Source of the DNA: Pelomyxa schiedti
Lineage: Eukaryota > Evosea > Pelobiontida > Pelomyxidae
Assembly (NCBI GenBank): GCA_020536535.1
Contig: JAHLWZ010000902.1
Location: 1 to 53,247 of the forward strand
Reading direction: 5' to 3'
Length of the DNA: 53,247 nucleotides
Shown here: piece by piece, positions 1-10,825 of the stretch
How positions within the stretch are numbered: position 1 is the first letter of the stretch
Layout of the letters: every line of letters starts with the position of its first letter
Notes under the pieces: model-generated
What the model saw: the letters and a program-made list of their open reading frames with translations, nothing else
Database searches by the model: none
What the model was told of the DNA's origin: nothing
Position numbers and translations under genes: made by a program

Positions 1-82
1 AAAAAAAAAAACCCTTCGCATAACAATCAATAATGAGGACCGGCCAGTCTAGTCTGAGGTATGCACAAGTTGGAGAACACCT

Positions 83-160
83 CGAATATCGAACGTCGAA
101 TACCGTTTTTTTGGCCGAATAACGTTTTTCGAATACCATCCTGGCCTATTCGGTATTCGC
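83..160. repeat. Cluster of CGAATA / TATTCG hexamers
   Basis: About six copies of CGAATA or its complement TATTCG lie within 80 bases, spaced by T-runs and TGGC. The last two are inverted relative to the first four. The window begins with a run of eleven A just upstream. The stretch lies where the VWA-domain gene should continue. Confidence 0.6.
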
Positions 161-212
161 GCAGCTTTGGTAAAGACCTCAAGAGTATTTACAGGGTTTG
201 TTTTACTGAAAC

Positions 213-1188
213 AAGTTGGTTTAGGGACAAACAAAGAAAGGCTGCACCTTGTTTAATTGGCTCTCCTTCCACACTCCCTGATCTGAAATAGGAGGAGTGA
301 GGGATATTTTGATAAGCACAAAAGTAACCTGTCGACAAGGAATATACACTCTGAGACGGCATCACCTTCGAGCTTGGGGAAAAATGTGAGCATTGCAACT
401 TTGTCACCTTGTTCAGATTGTTGAACTCGGCAATTGATTCTGGAGCATAAATATTTGCGTGGCGCAATGTCTGAACTTACTCGTGCAAGTTGTATCAAGA
501 GTTCAAAATCCTTCCCTGGTGCGAACGGTTTTTCAGCAAGTGTCACTATTGCCCTCGTAGGCTTATCTCCTGGGTCAACAGTGATAGCGATATATGACGG
601 CTCATGTTTTTTCCGCTCAGGGGCAGCAAGGTGGGAAGTAAAAGGTGAGAGGCGTTAATAAAAATACGATATGCCCCTACTTCCTTGAAGTAAATGGCCA
701 CTGGCTGAAAGGGCGTAAAGTGACATCGAAGGGTTCGCCTAAAATGACAGCCGAGAGGAGAGTTCTGTATAGAGTGTGCAGTAACAGTTACTGTGCTTGT
801 ACATTGAGTGCCTGAGATGTCCTCAAAGACTTGGGACTGGTGCACAATTGATGTTCCAGGGGTTTGATTTGTGAGGAACTGTCAGTTTGATTGAAGAAAA
901 ACGTACCAGCCGTTAGGTTATGAGACCTGGTCTCCCCACGTTTTTGCATAGCAACTGGGACCAACATTTCCTTCGCAACCTGAAATAAGTCGTGGAGACA
1001 GCCGTGATGTGGCAGTAGGAGGGAACCTTCTGAGGACCCCACCCAACTGTTGCATCGCGGCAGTTGTCCATAACATCCGAAGAAAAAACCCATGGAATGT
1101 CGAAAACGCCAAATAAACTAATATGAGTGTCTCTTGGTACGAAATATTACTCCGAACCCCATAATCCAAAACCGACTGGCATGGACAT
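213..1188 (-). CDS. VIT/VWA-domain protein, partial (VWA5A-like)
   Basis: Minus-strand exons read into a VIT-like region followed by the start of a von Willebrand A domain. Seen directly: a linker ending EPSYIAITVDPGDKPTRA, then AVSECIFLVDR spliced to SGSVEGEPIKQ, which rebuilds the DxSxS metal-ion (MIDAS) signature of VWA domains. The introns that join these segments are short GT-AG ones (for example the one opening GTAAGT near base 484). Proteins of this build (VWA5A/PARP4 type) bind ligands through a metal ion; a cytosolic or vault-like role is known for some members, but nothing here fixes the role. The proposed ATG at 1188 is tentative and the first exons are unresolved. The VWA domain is cut short on the left: past base 213 I see no further VWA sequence, only the CGAATA-rich stretch and the window edge. 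Confidence 0.6.
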
Positions 1189-1502
1189 GTGGCAGTATCC
1201 CCGTCAATCGCACACTAACAAGCCACAACCGACGCACCACATACGTCGTTCTTTCCTTTTATATGCTTTGATGTTATTCGGGGTCTTCCAGATCTGCGAC
1301 TGAGATTAGGACTGGACTTCAACACAACAAGATATGCTGTTGGTCAACAACCGCAACAACAGTCGGCACCCGGGCAGGTCAATAACAACCCCACAGGGAA
1401 TATTCTGGGGGAAAAACGAAAAAGTTCCCAATTTGCAATTACCCCGCCAAACTAATCTCCAAAAAATAATCAAACTAACTCAAAAAAATAAACAAACCAA
1501 CG

Positions 1503-2025
1503 ATGGCCGGACCTCACGACACAAGAACAAACAGAGTAAACATCGGTAAGTATTGCTAATGACTGCAATGTGTCCGTGTCCCCGTGTTCTTTGCTCAACA
1601 TTTTTTGAAAGTTTTTTTTTCCCTTGTTTAAGCACCACAAGAGATCTTCCTTTTGTACTCTCGTTCTAGTTTGCCTTTCTCGTTGTGTAGAGCTGCCTAG
1701 ATCTCTACTGCATTTTTGGCTGCGATCCTAGTTGTAATAGGTTTGCCACAAGTTATCCTCAATACAATAAATTAACTTGGCACAAAGCTAAGTGCCTTCT
1801 CATCTTAGTCTAACTAATACTTACATTTAAATAGGCACCACCAAAGCCGATTTTGCAAGTACATCATATCACAAGTATCTCATCTCCATCCCCTTCGTAT
1901 TAAAATCACAAGTAAAATCACAAGTATCATCATCCATCCCCTTCGTAAAATCACAAGTATCATCACAAGTAAAATCACAAGTATCATCAGTCAAGTCTCC
2001 AACAACCACATCCTTCCTTCCTTGA
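1503..2025 (+). CDS. Candidate short protein with KSQV repeats
   Basis: Unrecognised. An A/C-rich leader of the kind found before other starts here precedes ATG 1503. Exon 1 (1503-1545) encodes MAGPHDTRTNRVNI and ends at a GTAAGT donor. An acceptor at 1834, preceded by CTAACTAATACTTAC, opens exon 2, which stays open to TGA 2023-2025. The joined protein is about 77 residues. Its second half is made of repeats of IPFVKSQVSS and KSQVKSQV, caused by the DNA tandem repeat at 1880-2000. The intron would be 289 nt, longer than most here. No homology is recognised, so this could be an untranslated transcript or a start exon of a longer gene. Confidence 0.3.
1880..2000 (+). repeat. Imperfect tandem repeat (TCACAAGTA units)
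   Basis: Units of TCACAAGTA followed by TCATCA or AAA recur seven or eight times, with CCATCCCCTTCGTA interspersed twice. The word AAGCCGATTTT also occurs on both sides of the array (near 1845 and 2043). Confidence 0.75.
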
Positions 2026-3650
2026 CAACAAACAAGCCCCCCAAGCCGATTTTATGGAGCATCAACATTCACCAACGAATTTCAAAGCCAAGTGTAATTT
2101 CAACGAAGGAAAAAAGATGCGGCGTGCAATTTGTACCTTATTTTTTTCCTCTTATTCCTACCATTGCTCTCCCGAAATTCCAGGACAGATACTAGCAGTC
2201 TCACACTGGTTCCAAGATTCCATCCTGGAACTCCAAACCAAATGTTGGGGTGTGCACGTTACTGAGTCCTAAGGGGGTACTTCACCTCCTGGCAGCGCAC
2301 AACAGCAGTGATTCTGAAACGGATTGACAGGAGCCTGTAAGAAAAACCAGAATGGAAAAAAAAACCACCAAGATGCGGCCACGGCACCTACAGCAACAGA
2401 CACATCACCGGCAGCAAAGGAACCACTACAAACACAACCCGACTACTGTGCCAGATCTTCGCGCCAACCCACCCACTAACTGTAAACCACTTGGCAACCA
2501 GTTCGCAGTCGTAACATTCTTTTTTCGAAACTCACTCGTCCCGCCCGCGACAGAGCACTATCACAGCCACGACCGGTGCGCGTGCACCACTCTGGGGCGG
2601 CGGGGGCGGTGGTGGTGTGCGTGGCGTGGCTAGCGAGAGAGGCCATTTGCACTTGCACAAAGTGGCTGTTTTTTGGCTGGTGGGTGATGGCAGCTGCCGA
2701 AGTATGCTGACGCTTTCTTGTTGTTATATGTCTCACTGGCGTGGTAGGCCTTTGATGCATCAGGCAACGGTTTCGTTGGGAGTGAAGCCTCATAAGGTTT
2801 TTTTCTTTCCCTGTTAATGCACAACCCTTCGTTCACTTTTCTCTAAGAGTAATGTGGCAGCGGCATTGTGGGGTCGGCAAAACGGATGGATGCTTGTCCA
2901 ATTGAAAAAGTGATTTTTCACCCAGTAGCTGGTGATACTTGGTCTACAATGTGCAAAACCCCGTATTGTACCTCAGGGAGTAAAGTGCCACCAGTTCGTT
3001 GCCTTTTGGAACGCCACCAGTGGAAGAATAGTTGTTACTTGGTCTCGCACAACGTTTCTGCTCTGTGACTGGAACAACAGACAAAACCACAGGTAATATG
3101 TTCAAAAAGATGTTTGCACAATGCCGCAAGAGTAATCAATGCTGAACCACATTAAATGAAATCAAGTGACCGGCAAGACTTGGCTCGAGATATACTAGAA
3201 GGAAACTGGCGTGCTGTGTTCTTTGCGCCATCAGAGCTACTGGCTCTGAATATATTACAAGAGCGGTACCAATAACTGAAGCTGCACCCCTGCCGGAGTT
3301 TCTTAAATGCTTTTGGGTGGCAGAGATATCTCTCAACACTTGAAAGTTCTAGAAAACTACTCTGACCAACAAAACCGAGAAAGTATCCTAGGCGATTCCG
3401 CACTTCGGTACATAAAGCGCCCTCTCTTACGTTGCCCACCAATTTTCAAGCTGAGGTGCATAGTATAGGAGCCACTTTATATATGAAAAACCTCCCTCTT
3501 ACTTTTTGTGGGCAGTCCCAAATAATGGCGATAGTGCCAAAAAAACAAGGGAGTTCTCAAATAACCTCACCACCTTGGCTCGTTCGAATTTTCACATAGA
3601 AATAGCCTTAGCCAAAACACCATCAAAAAAAAAACAACAAGCGATCGCCA
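2026..3650. other. Stretch without a recognisable gene
   Basis: Only short open frames occur. Two deserve mention. A GC-rich block at 2570-2643 contains, on the minus strand, an ATG at 2643 followed by about 33 codons and a GTGAGT donor near 2544, which could be a first exon. On the minus strand near 3139-3442, a frame reading IGTALVIYSEPVALMAQ looks protein-like. I could not chain either into a gene. Confidence 0.35.
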
Positions 3651-4674
3651 ATGAGGGCGGCCATTGGGGGAGGCAGCTCACTGCCCGCGGAGAAGAGGGA
3701 ATCTGTGAGGATACGGAACGTGTGTGGGTCCACGGCTGGCGCCGGCAGCGGCGATTTTCATATGTATGTGTAATGCAATGTCAATGTGTCAATAGTGGGC
3801 TGCGTTGTGCCCTGTGGTTGTAGTGGTCATTTTTTTTTTTTTTTTTGTTTTCTGTTTGAGTTGTTGGTCTGACTTTGGGGTCTCTAGGTACAGGGCAATG
3901 AGGCGCCATGAAATGCAAAGACTGGAAAACATGGAGAAGGAGGAAAAGCAGAAGAAACAGTTGGAGGAGTGGGAAATCAGGGCGCAGCAGAGGAAGGAGG
4001 CAGAGGAGATTTCGCAGGCACGAAGCAAATCGAGGAGGGAGGCGAAACAGAGGCGGCAGTTGCACGCGAAAATACGTCACAAAGCCGAAGTAGCACTGGC
4101 AAAAATGGAGGCAGATAGCAAGAAGAAATCAGAGGAGGACCTTAAGGTGCCCAAGTCATCTGATTCACCCTCTGAAAAGCCGGCTTCTCAGCATCCAACA
4201 TCAACTAATACAAAGGAACAAGAACCCACCGCAACTACAAGCACAAGCACCGCTGCCGAAAACGTTTCCGCCACCACTACATCTTCCCAACCTCAAATTA
4301 ATGCAACCGGTACAAATGCAGAACCAACCAAGGCCACAACAGCAAGTGCAGATGGAAAAGCCAAGAAAAAGAAGAAGAAGCACAAAAAGTCCAAAAAGCA
4401 CACTGAACAAAAACCTGCTGCACCTCAAAGTGAAAACCCACAAAGCAACCCTACCTCTGCCCCCACACCCAACTCAAAACCGGCATCAACAGCTGAAACA
4501 AAACCAGCAGAACCAACCACAATGCCAACAAGCAGCACAACAGATACCACATCCACCTCTTCATCAACAACCCAAGCAGACCAAGTATCCACCATAACTC
4601 CCACAAATACAAACCCTACCACACAGTCTGAAGTACCTTCTGAACCCACTAATAAAAAGCCAAGGCTCTCCTAA
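3651..4674 (+). CDS. PRKRIP1: PRKRIP1-type spliceosomal protein
   Basis: Two exons (3651-3763 and 3888-4674) are joined across a 124-nt GT-AG intron with a T-rich tail, giving 299 residues. The join creates GSTAGAGSGDFHMYRAMRR, the hallmark of the PRKRIP1/DUF1168 family (human form: GSTSGAGSGEFHVYRHLRR). It is followed by a long basic/acidic helix (residues about 40-110) and then a low-complexity Ser/Thr/Pro tail containing a lysine run near residue 190. In other eukaryotes PRKRIP1 is a component of the catalytic spliceosome. That role fits a genome this rich in introns. The tail is much longer than in animals. The ATG at 3651 follows an A/C-rich leader and is the first in frame. Confidence 0.85.
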
Positions 4675-4845
4675 TTCCATTCGATTGAACTTTTTTCCGG
4701 CTTCTAAGAAAGCAACAAGTTGTTGAATCAAACAAAGTTTCGTAACGGCGCTGGTCTCGGGTGATGTGACACATTGAAACCCCTGCGTATTTTTTAAGGA
4801 CATGTCGAAATCTTGGTCCTGCATTTGTATTATTTATTCGAAGCC

Positions 4846-7694
4846 ATGCAGCGGGCACGACGAGGTGGTAACAACGCAAGAAACTTCACGCGGCCAGTCA
4901 CAAAGGAGATCGTAATAATAAGTGACGGTGACTACGACTGCGACGCCGATGACGAAGATTCGCCCAGAGGCACGCCCGAGCAGAAACATTCACCAGATTC
5001 CATTGTCATAAGTGACGACTCTTGTCCGGAGGAGCCCATACAAGATACCGTTAAAACCGCACGAGGAGGTGTTTCCAGCTCTGCCCACGGCGGGGCCCAA
5101 GAAAGAAGACCCCGGCTCTGTGTACTACGAGCTTATTCGAAAGCTCTCATGCTTCAAGCCCATGAACGTGAAACTCGTCGGACGTCTACTAACCGATTCA
5201 CACTGAAAGCTCCTTCCGTTCCGTGCTCGATTTACCTCAGGCGTATGCAATATGTTGAGCTTCCAGAACCGACTTCCAACCTTCCAAGAACCAGCTTCTC
5301 CACAGCCAAACCTTTGGACACATGTGCCTATGTAGAATACAAGACACGAAATTATGCTGTTGACGACTGGGTTCTATTTTCTCCAAGTGCTGTCCAACGG
5401 GGTCCACATGGCGAAGAACTGGAACGTACTTTCACGGTCAAGCGCTACTGGACAGGGCATATTATGGAGATTATGCCAAGGTCTTCAACCGCAAGTCCTC
5501 TGCTGCGTGTACGGCGGTTTTGGAGCCCTGAAACCACCTTCTGTTACAGGGACGGGGCTTACCCACGTGAACCACGTGAATTGTACATGGGTCATAAGGA
5601 TGACTGGCACTCCTTTGGGTTCTACGAGCAAACTTACATAAGGAAACGATGTTATGTATGAGCCTGTCCACTTTTTGCTACAGAAAAGAAGTGGTAACAC
5701 TATCCTAGGTCAAATACTTCCCCACTCCAAAAGGAGCTGAATTTGATCATTGGGTTGAACAGGATGACCATTTTTTTTATAGATTTGAGTACAACGACCA
5801 GGAGTGAGTGCCTTTTTCACTTTTTTGCTTCTAACCTGCTCTAGTTGTAGCTACACTGATCTATGTGACACTAAACCGAGGGATATCACTCAACCACCTC
5901 GTATCTTGGATCTATTTTGTGGGTGTGGTGGGCTCAGTTATGGTTTTGAGCAGGTATAATTTCTGGGTGGGACGAAAACTTATGACTGTAAAACAGGCAG
6001 GATTCCCTGTTACGTGGGGTGTTGAAATAAATCCTAACATAATGAGAACTTATAGCAAAAACCATCCCAATACCATCCCTATCCTAGGAGATGCTAACTC
6101 ACTGTTAAAGGCTTTAGAAAAGTTGGTGGAAACAACACACAACGGTAACTCATTATTCCTTTTTTGCTATGTCTTACAGAACATAGGCACCAGCCTCAGT
6201 GACCAACAGAAAGAAAGTGACTCCGAAGATCAAGACCCCTGTCTTATTACTCATGTTAGAGATTGGCGCTTCCTCAAACCGCCGGAGGTGGAGTTTCTTG
6301 TTTCTTGGACATCGTCTTCACAACACTTCGAGTCTTGGCTTCCACAGTCTAAAGTGCCTGCTGATAAGATTTCCGAATTCCTGCGTTCCCGCTATAGTAA
6401 CTTCTCACGCAAAGTTGCCGAGAATGCAATGGAGGGACAGGAAATACAATTTAGCAGCGCAGAAGACTCCACCCTTCCATGTATCCCACTCCCAGGCGAA
6501 GTGACAATTCTCATTGGTGGACCCCCTTGCCAAGGGATTAGCCGTAGAAACAAAACGCGATCGTACGACATGCATGACAAGAATAACGCACAGGCTGGTG
6601 TATTTCTCGAATATGCGCGACTATTGCGTCCGGAAGTTGTACTATTTGAGAATGTTCCAGGAATTTTTGATCATGATGCTGCACTGTTGCGGGCGATAAT
6701 GTCAACGTTACTGGCTTTGGGGTACCAAATTCGAGTGGCTCTGCTAAATGCTTGCTCCTTCGGAGTACCCCAGACAAGATGGCGCACCTTTCTCTGGGCT
6801 GCAAGAAGTGGCACAAAACTACCGGAATTTCCTATCGGGACGTACCGACTACTAGACTATAAGGGGTGGGCACATTGCCATTCACAGGTGCCGAAGCGAT
6901 TTCGGAAGTACATCCCATTTCAATTGAAAAAGTATTTCTAAATGCTCATTTTAAGGTTTATTAAATTCCCAAACCCTCGAAACCTGCAAGCTCCTCTAAC
7001 AGTGTACGATGCCGTTTCAGGTTGACCAAATCCAAAACAAACTATAAATACCAACAATTGAGTTTGGCACAGACCTTCCAGAGACCGTTACAGGCCATGG
7101 TCAGGCCCGGTATGCTCACTACTATCTATCCCCATATCAAGCAATGATGCGAATGGGCACCGACACCACAGTCACACTGCACATTGCTAAGCCCGATGTT
7201 ACAAAAGATCCTCCTCCTCCACTTGATCTTCCTCTTTCACTGGATGGTAACCTCCCTGATGGATACCTGCCCCACGTAAGTCCACGCCTTCTTAATGGAC
7301 GAGCTAGTCATATAACATGGGGGCAACCGTTCTGGACAATCACAGGAGATTACAGTACCATGTTGCATCCCCGTGGAAGAAGGACGTTTTCCGTACGCGA
7401 AGTATGCTCTCTCATTGTATCACAGTCAGCCTTGAGACGTTTTTCACCTTTGCTTTTAATAGTGCGCAAGAGCGCAGGGCTTTCCTGACCAGTGGTATTT
7501 TTTCGGCAGTATGACGTTGATGTACCAGCAAATTGGTGTATGACTTGTATGGTTTCTTTTCACTCTAACAACACAACCAGAACGCTATACCCGTGCCACT
7601 AGCTCGTGCCCTAGCCGAGATGTTACAAAAATCTACTCCTTCCCCACCCCCTTCACAGTACCTCCCAGTCACACCACAACAAGAAAACTCCTGA
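4846..7694 (+). CDS. DNA cytosine-5 methyltransferase, BAH + embedded chromodomain (chromomethylase-like)
   Basis: A multi-exon gene predicted to encode roughly 800 residues that would transfer methyl from S-adenosylmethionine to cytosine in DNA. Order: acidic N terminus; BAH domain (about residues 170-300, from YAVDDWVLFSPS to RRFWSPETTF); motif I DLFCGCGGLSYGFEQAGF (rebuilt across the intron 5954-5996); a chromodomain-like insert near residues 425-475 (PEVEFLVSWTSSSQHFESWL); motif IV GGPPCQGIS with the catalytic Cys near base 6526; motif VI FENV; motif VIII QTRWRTF; a pre-motif-IX segment TVYDAVSDLPE; FSVRE joined to CARAQGFPDQW; and motif X IGNAIPVPLA. BAH followed by a methyltransferase interrupted by a chromodomain is the layout of plant CMT3. 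The IPLPGEVTILIGGPPCQGIS run also resembles CMT more than DNMT1. Exons 1-4 are 4846-5655, 5709-5803, 5845-5953 and from 5997. The join near 6842-6954 is uncertain. No RFTS or CXXC domain is visible. Confidence 0.88.
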
Positions 7695-7869
7695 CACCGC
7701 GCAATCGTGGTGTAGCACTAATTCGTGTTTTCTTTATTGAGAAATCCTTTGTCCTGAACCCCAGATTGACTCCTTAATTAGGATACACACGCTTCGTCGA
7801 ATTCTGAACCACGATTCCAAGGGTTTTTAATGCCAAACAAACGAAAAGAAACGCCCTCAAATCGCCGCC

Positions 7870-10693
7870 ATGACTACCGTCACCGACGCAGCAGCCCCCG
7901 AGACCCCATCGTCCACCACCGTGACGTCCCACGTGCCGTCGTCAGCACCAGCGCCGCAACCTTCAACTCTAACAGTCGCCGTATCCGCAGCACCATCAAC
8001 AACAACAACCGAAACCAGTGTTGGTGCTGCCACTACCGAGGCCGTTATCGAAGGCGCGCACGCCGCTGCGACGGCGAGCACGAGCACGGCCGATCTGATC
8101 CGGCTGTGCCACACGCTGTGGGACGTGGTGCTGCCGCAGACGTGCCGGCACAGCTTCTGCGTCGCCGGGTACGAGCACCTGCTGCGGGACGCCGGGCGGC
8201 TGCGGCCGGGCAGCCCGCCCCCGCCGCCGCCGGCGGCGCCGCGGGACGAGGACGTGGGGGCGGAGGTCTGCATGCTGGGGACGGTGGGCGAGGCGTTCTT
8301 CCCGCTCGCGGGGCTGTGCGCCAGGAACGTGGCGAGGTCGCTGGCGACCTGGGCGTCGGTGTCTGAGTACCTGATGCTGCAGTCCGACTTGGACGACATG
8401 TCTCGCGAAAAGAGAAGACGAAGGAAGCACTTTGGTACGCGTAACTACTAATAGTAATAGTAATACTACTACTACTACTACAACCTCGTTGATTGTAGCT
8501 ACTATCTTTGTGTATCTCTTATGCTTGGTGTTGTTGGATTTGTTTTTTTTTGTATGTTTGGCATTAGTTTGCTTGCTTGTTTTTAATAAGTAAACAAGTG
8601 GATGGGGCATTTCTAGTTCTAATTTGAAGTCTCGCAAAGGGCGGGATTTGACACAGCAGGATTGTGGTGAACAGGCTGCACTGTCAATCTTTTCTTCAAT
8701 GGGCTTGGTGAAAATGGTGGGGTGGATGCTGACTCATGGTCAAAATTTACCCAGTGACGGATGGGGTTCAGGCTTCACTGATGCAGTTGTGTTGAACGAG
8801 GCCATCAGGTTAGCCAAACTATAAACGCTTTGAGAAAAGTAAGGCTCTTTCCATAGGAAGGGAAAAGTTAATGTTTTGCGTTACATGATGTCACGGAGTG
8901 GGATCCATCCTTTGACCCTGGCGGAACGCTATGACTTGTTATATCATCTGTGCTTTCGTGGGGATACATCCATGTGTCAGTGGTTAATTGACTCCTGTGG
9001 AATTGCCGGCGATAATCTGCGGCCCCTGAAGAACAAGGCCTTTAGGATTGCCTGTTCCAATGGCCATTTCACAATGGCACAGTGGCTAGCAACCCTATTT
9101 TCCTTAACGCCTGAGGATGTAAGAAGTAAAGAAAACTGCGCACTTAGGAAAAGCTGCAGCGGCGGTTACTTGAATATTGTACAGTGGCTTGTTACTCAAT
9201 TTGGGCTTACCGTGGACGACGCTGTAACTCCCGTCAACGAAATAATCGGTACTATTTATTACGCCTGTAGAGGGGGTCATTTTGACGTTGTCCGGTGGCT
9301 AGTCAGTACTTTCAGTCTTACTAACGTACCCCGCTGCGGTGTTGATGCTTTAATGGGCTCTTCCATAGGAGGGCACCTTGAAATGGCGAAGTGGCTATTT
9401 ACAACTTTCTCAATGGAAAGAGTGGATATTAGTTGTTTAAACGAATCTTGCGCCTATGGACACCTAGAGATGGCCAAGTGGCTATGTGATAAAGTCCCTG
9501 TTAAAAAAACTGATGACTTGAGTGAAATGCTGTACCATGCGTGCCGCGAAGACCACTTTGAGGTGAGGAAACTTGTTTTGCTTTCTTTGCTAACATCGAA
9601 AAATAAGGTGGCCAAATGGCTGCACGAAAACTTTACAATCCCATCAGATTCTCATTTTCTTCCAGAGTGCTTAGAAGCGGCATATAATGCAAAAAATCTC
9701 CCGCTGCTGAAGTGGCTTGTGTCCACCTTCCCAATGCCTACTGCTATTGATCCCGCATCTTATCTCCTGGGATATTTTTGGGATAATGACAACTTTGAGA
9801 TTGTGGAGTGGTTCACACAACATTTTACCTTTCCCCCTGACACAGCGGGTGGATTGGGTACTATACCAGAGCTTCCAATACTGCAATATGCCTTGAAGAC
9901 GTTTTCGATCAGCCATTCCTCACTGCGTCGCACTTTGAGGTCTTTGATGGAAATAGGTGCCCTTGACTGCATTTCATGGCTGAATTCCGTGGAACACTTC
10001 ACGGCTGACGAAATGTTCGCCACTAAGGCAGTCCAGTTATTCCCCCACGTTTTACAGTGGGTGGTCACGCAGTGCCCACCCAGTGACATCATCGCGAGCC
10101 ATTTTTCTGAGTCCCTAATAGGGGTGTGCCAATGTGGGAATACTTGCCTTGCGTCTTGGCTTATAGACCAGTTCCACATGATCCACAAGAAGCCGAACAA
10201 GAAAATTTTGGCTCTATTCAATGATACCATTACAAAGGCGTTTGTCGAAAGTTGTCAAGTGGGCAATATAAAGACTTGTGAGTGGCTTCTGGAGAAGTTT
10301 GGAAACAAGCTAGACAAGAAGAGGGACCAAACCACAGCCTTCAAAGCGGCCTGTGAATATGGACACCTAAGGTTTTCCATAACCAAGAAATCATTACTCT
10401 ATTCTGACAACATCACTAGGCTCGCCCAGCTTCTGAGTGACCGGTTCTCCATCTCCAAGCCCCGGGTTGCAGAAGAGAGCTTCTGTGCATTCCGGCGAGC
10501 ATGCCAGAATTCCCACCTTCATGTGGCCATGTGGCTCACTGAGAAGTACAACCTCACTGCCGATGAGGTGAAGATAACTGAAGCCTTCCTTACTAGAAAG
10601 TGTGCCAAACGGCACAGCTTCACTACACTCCTATGGCTTGAGGAGTACTTCAACATGCACACCACTGCTCCTCCACCAACAGATTCTACCTAA
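7870..10693 (+). CDS. Ankyrin-type (xWL) repeat protein
   Basis: The first exon encodes a Ser/Thr/Ala-rich start, a GC-rich segment with a run of prolines near residue 120, and a helix up to the donor at 8435. I join it to 8640 (weak acceptor), then across the 48-nt intron 8809-8856. The rest is about sixteen divergent ankyrin-like units, recognisable by GHLEMAKWL, GHFDVVRWLVS, GYLNIVQWL and similar. Ankyrin stacks bind proteins; the partner is unknown. Two segments that stay open in frame interrupt units and look like retained introns: 9563-9607 (45 nt; removal gives HFEVAKWL) and 10372-10419 (48 nt; removal gives GHLRLAQLL). Arrays of this W-L type are common in amoebae and in giant DNA viruses. 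Here the introns argue for a host gene. Confidence 0.8.
8441..8483 (+). repeat. Trinucleotide microsatellite (TAG/TAA/ACT)
   Basis: TAATAG/TAATAC units followed by five ACT repeats, lying just inside the first intron of the ankyrin-repeat gene. Confidence 0.85.
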
Positions 10694-10825
10694 TAAAGTT
10701 ATTGGTACCAAACATTCACTTTGAAAGTGAACATAAAAACCGCCGAACAACAAAAACAGAAATTCCAAGAACAACACAACGATTTCGCGCAGAACAACAA
10801 CGAACGAGGCGGGTAGAACGAAACC

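Noticed and set aside
7830-8637. Three long alternative frames (178, 180, 213 codons) over the ankyrin gene's first exon
   Set aside because: Shadows in a GC-rich block; none joins to the ankyrin exons or resembles a protein.
7870-10693. Giant-virus origin for the W-L ankyrin repeats
   Set aside because: Several spliceosomal-type introns interrupt the array and neighbours are ordinary eukaryotic genes.
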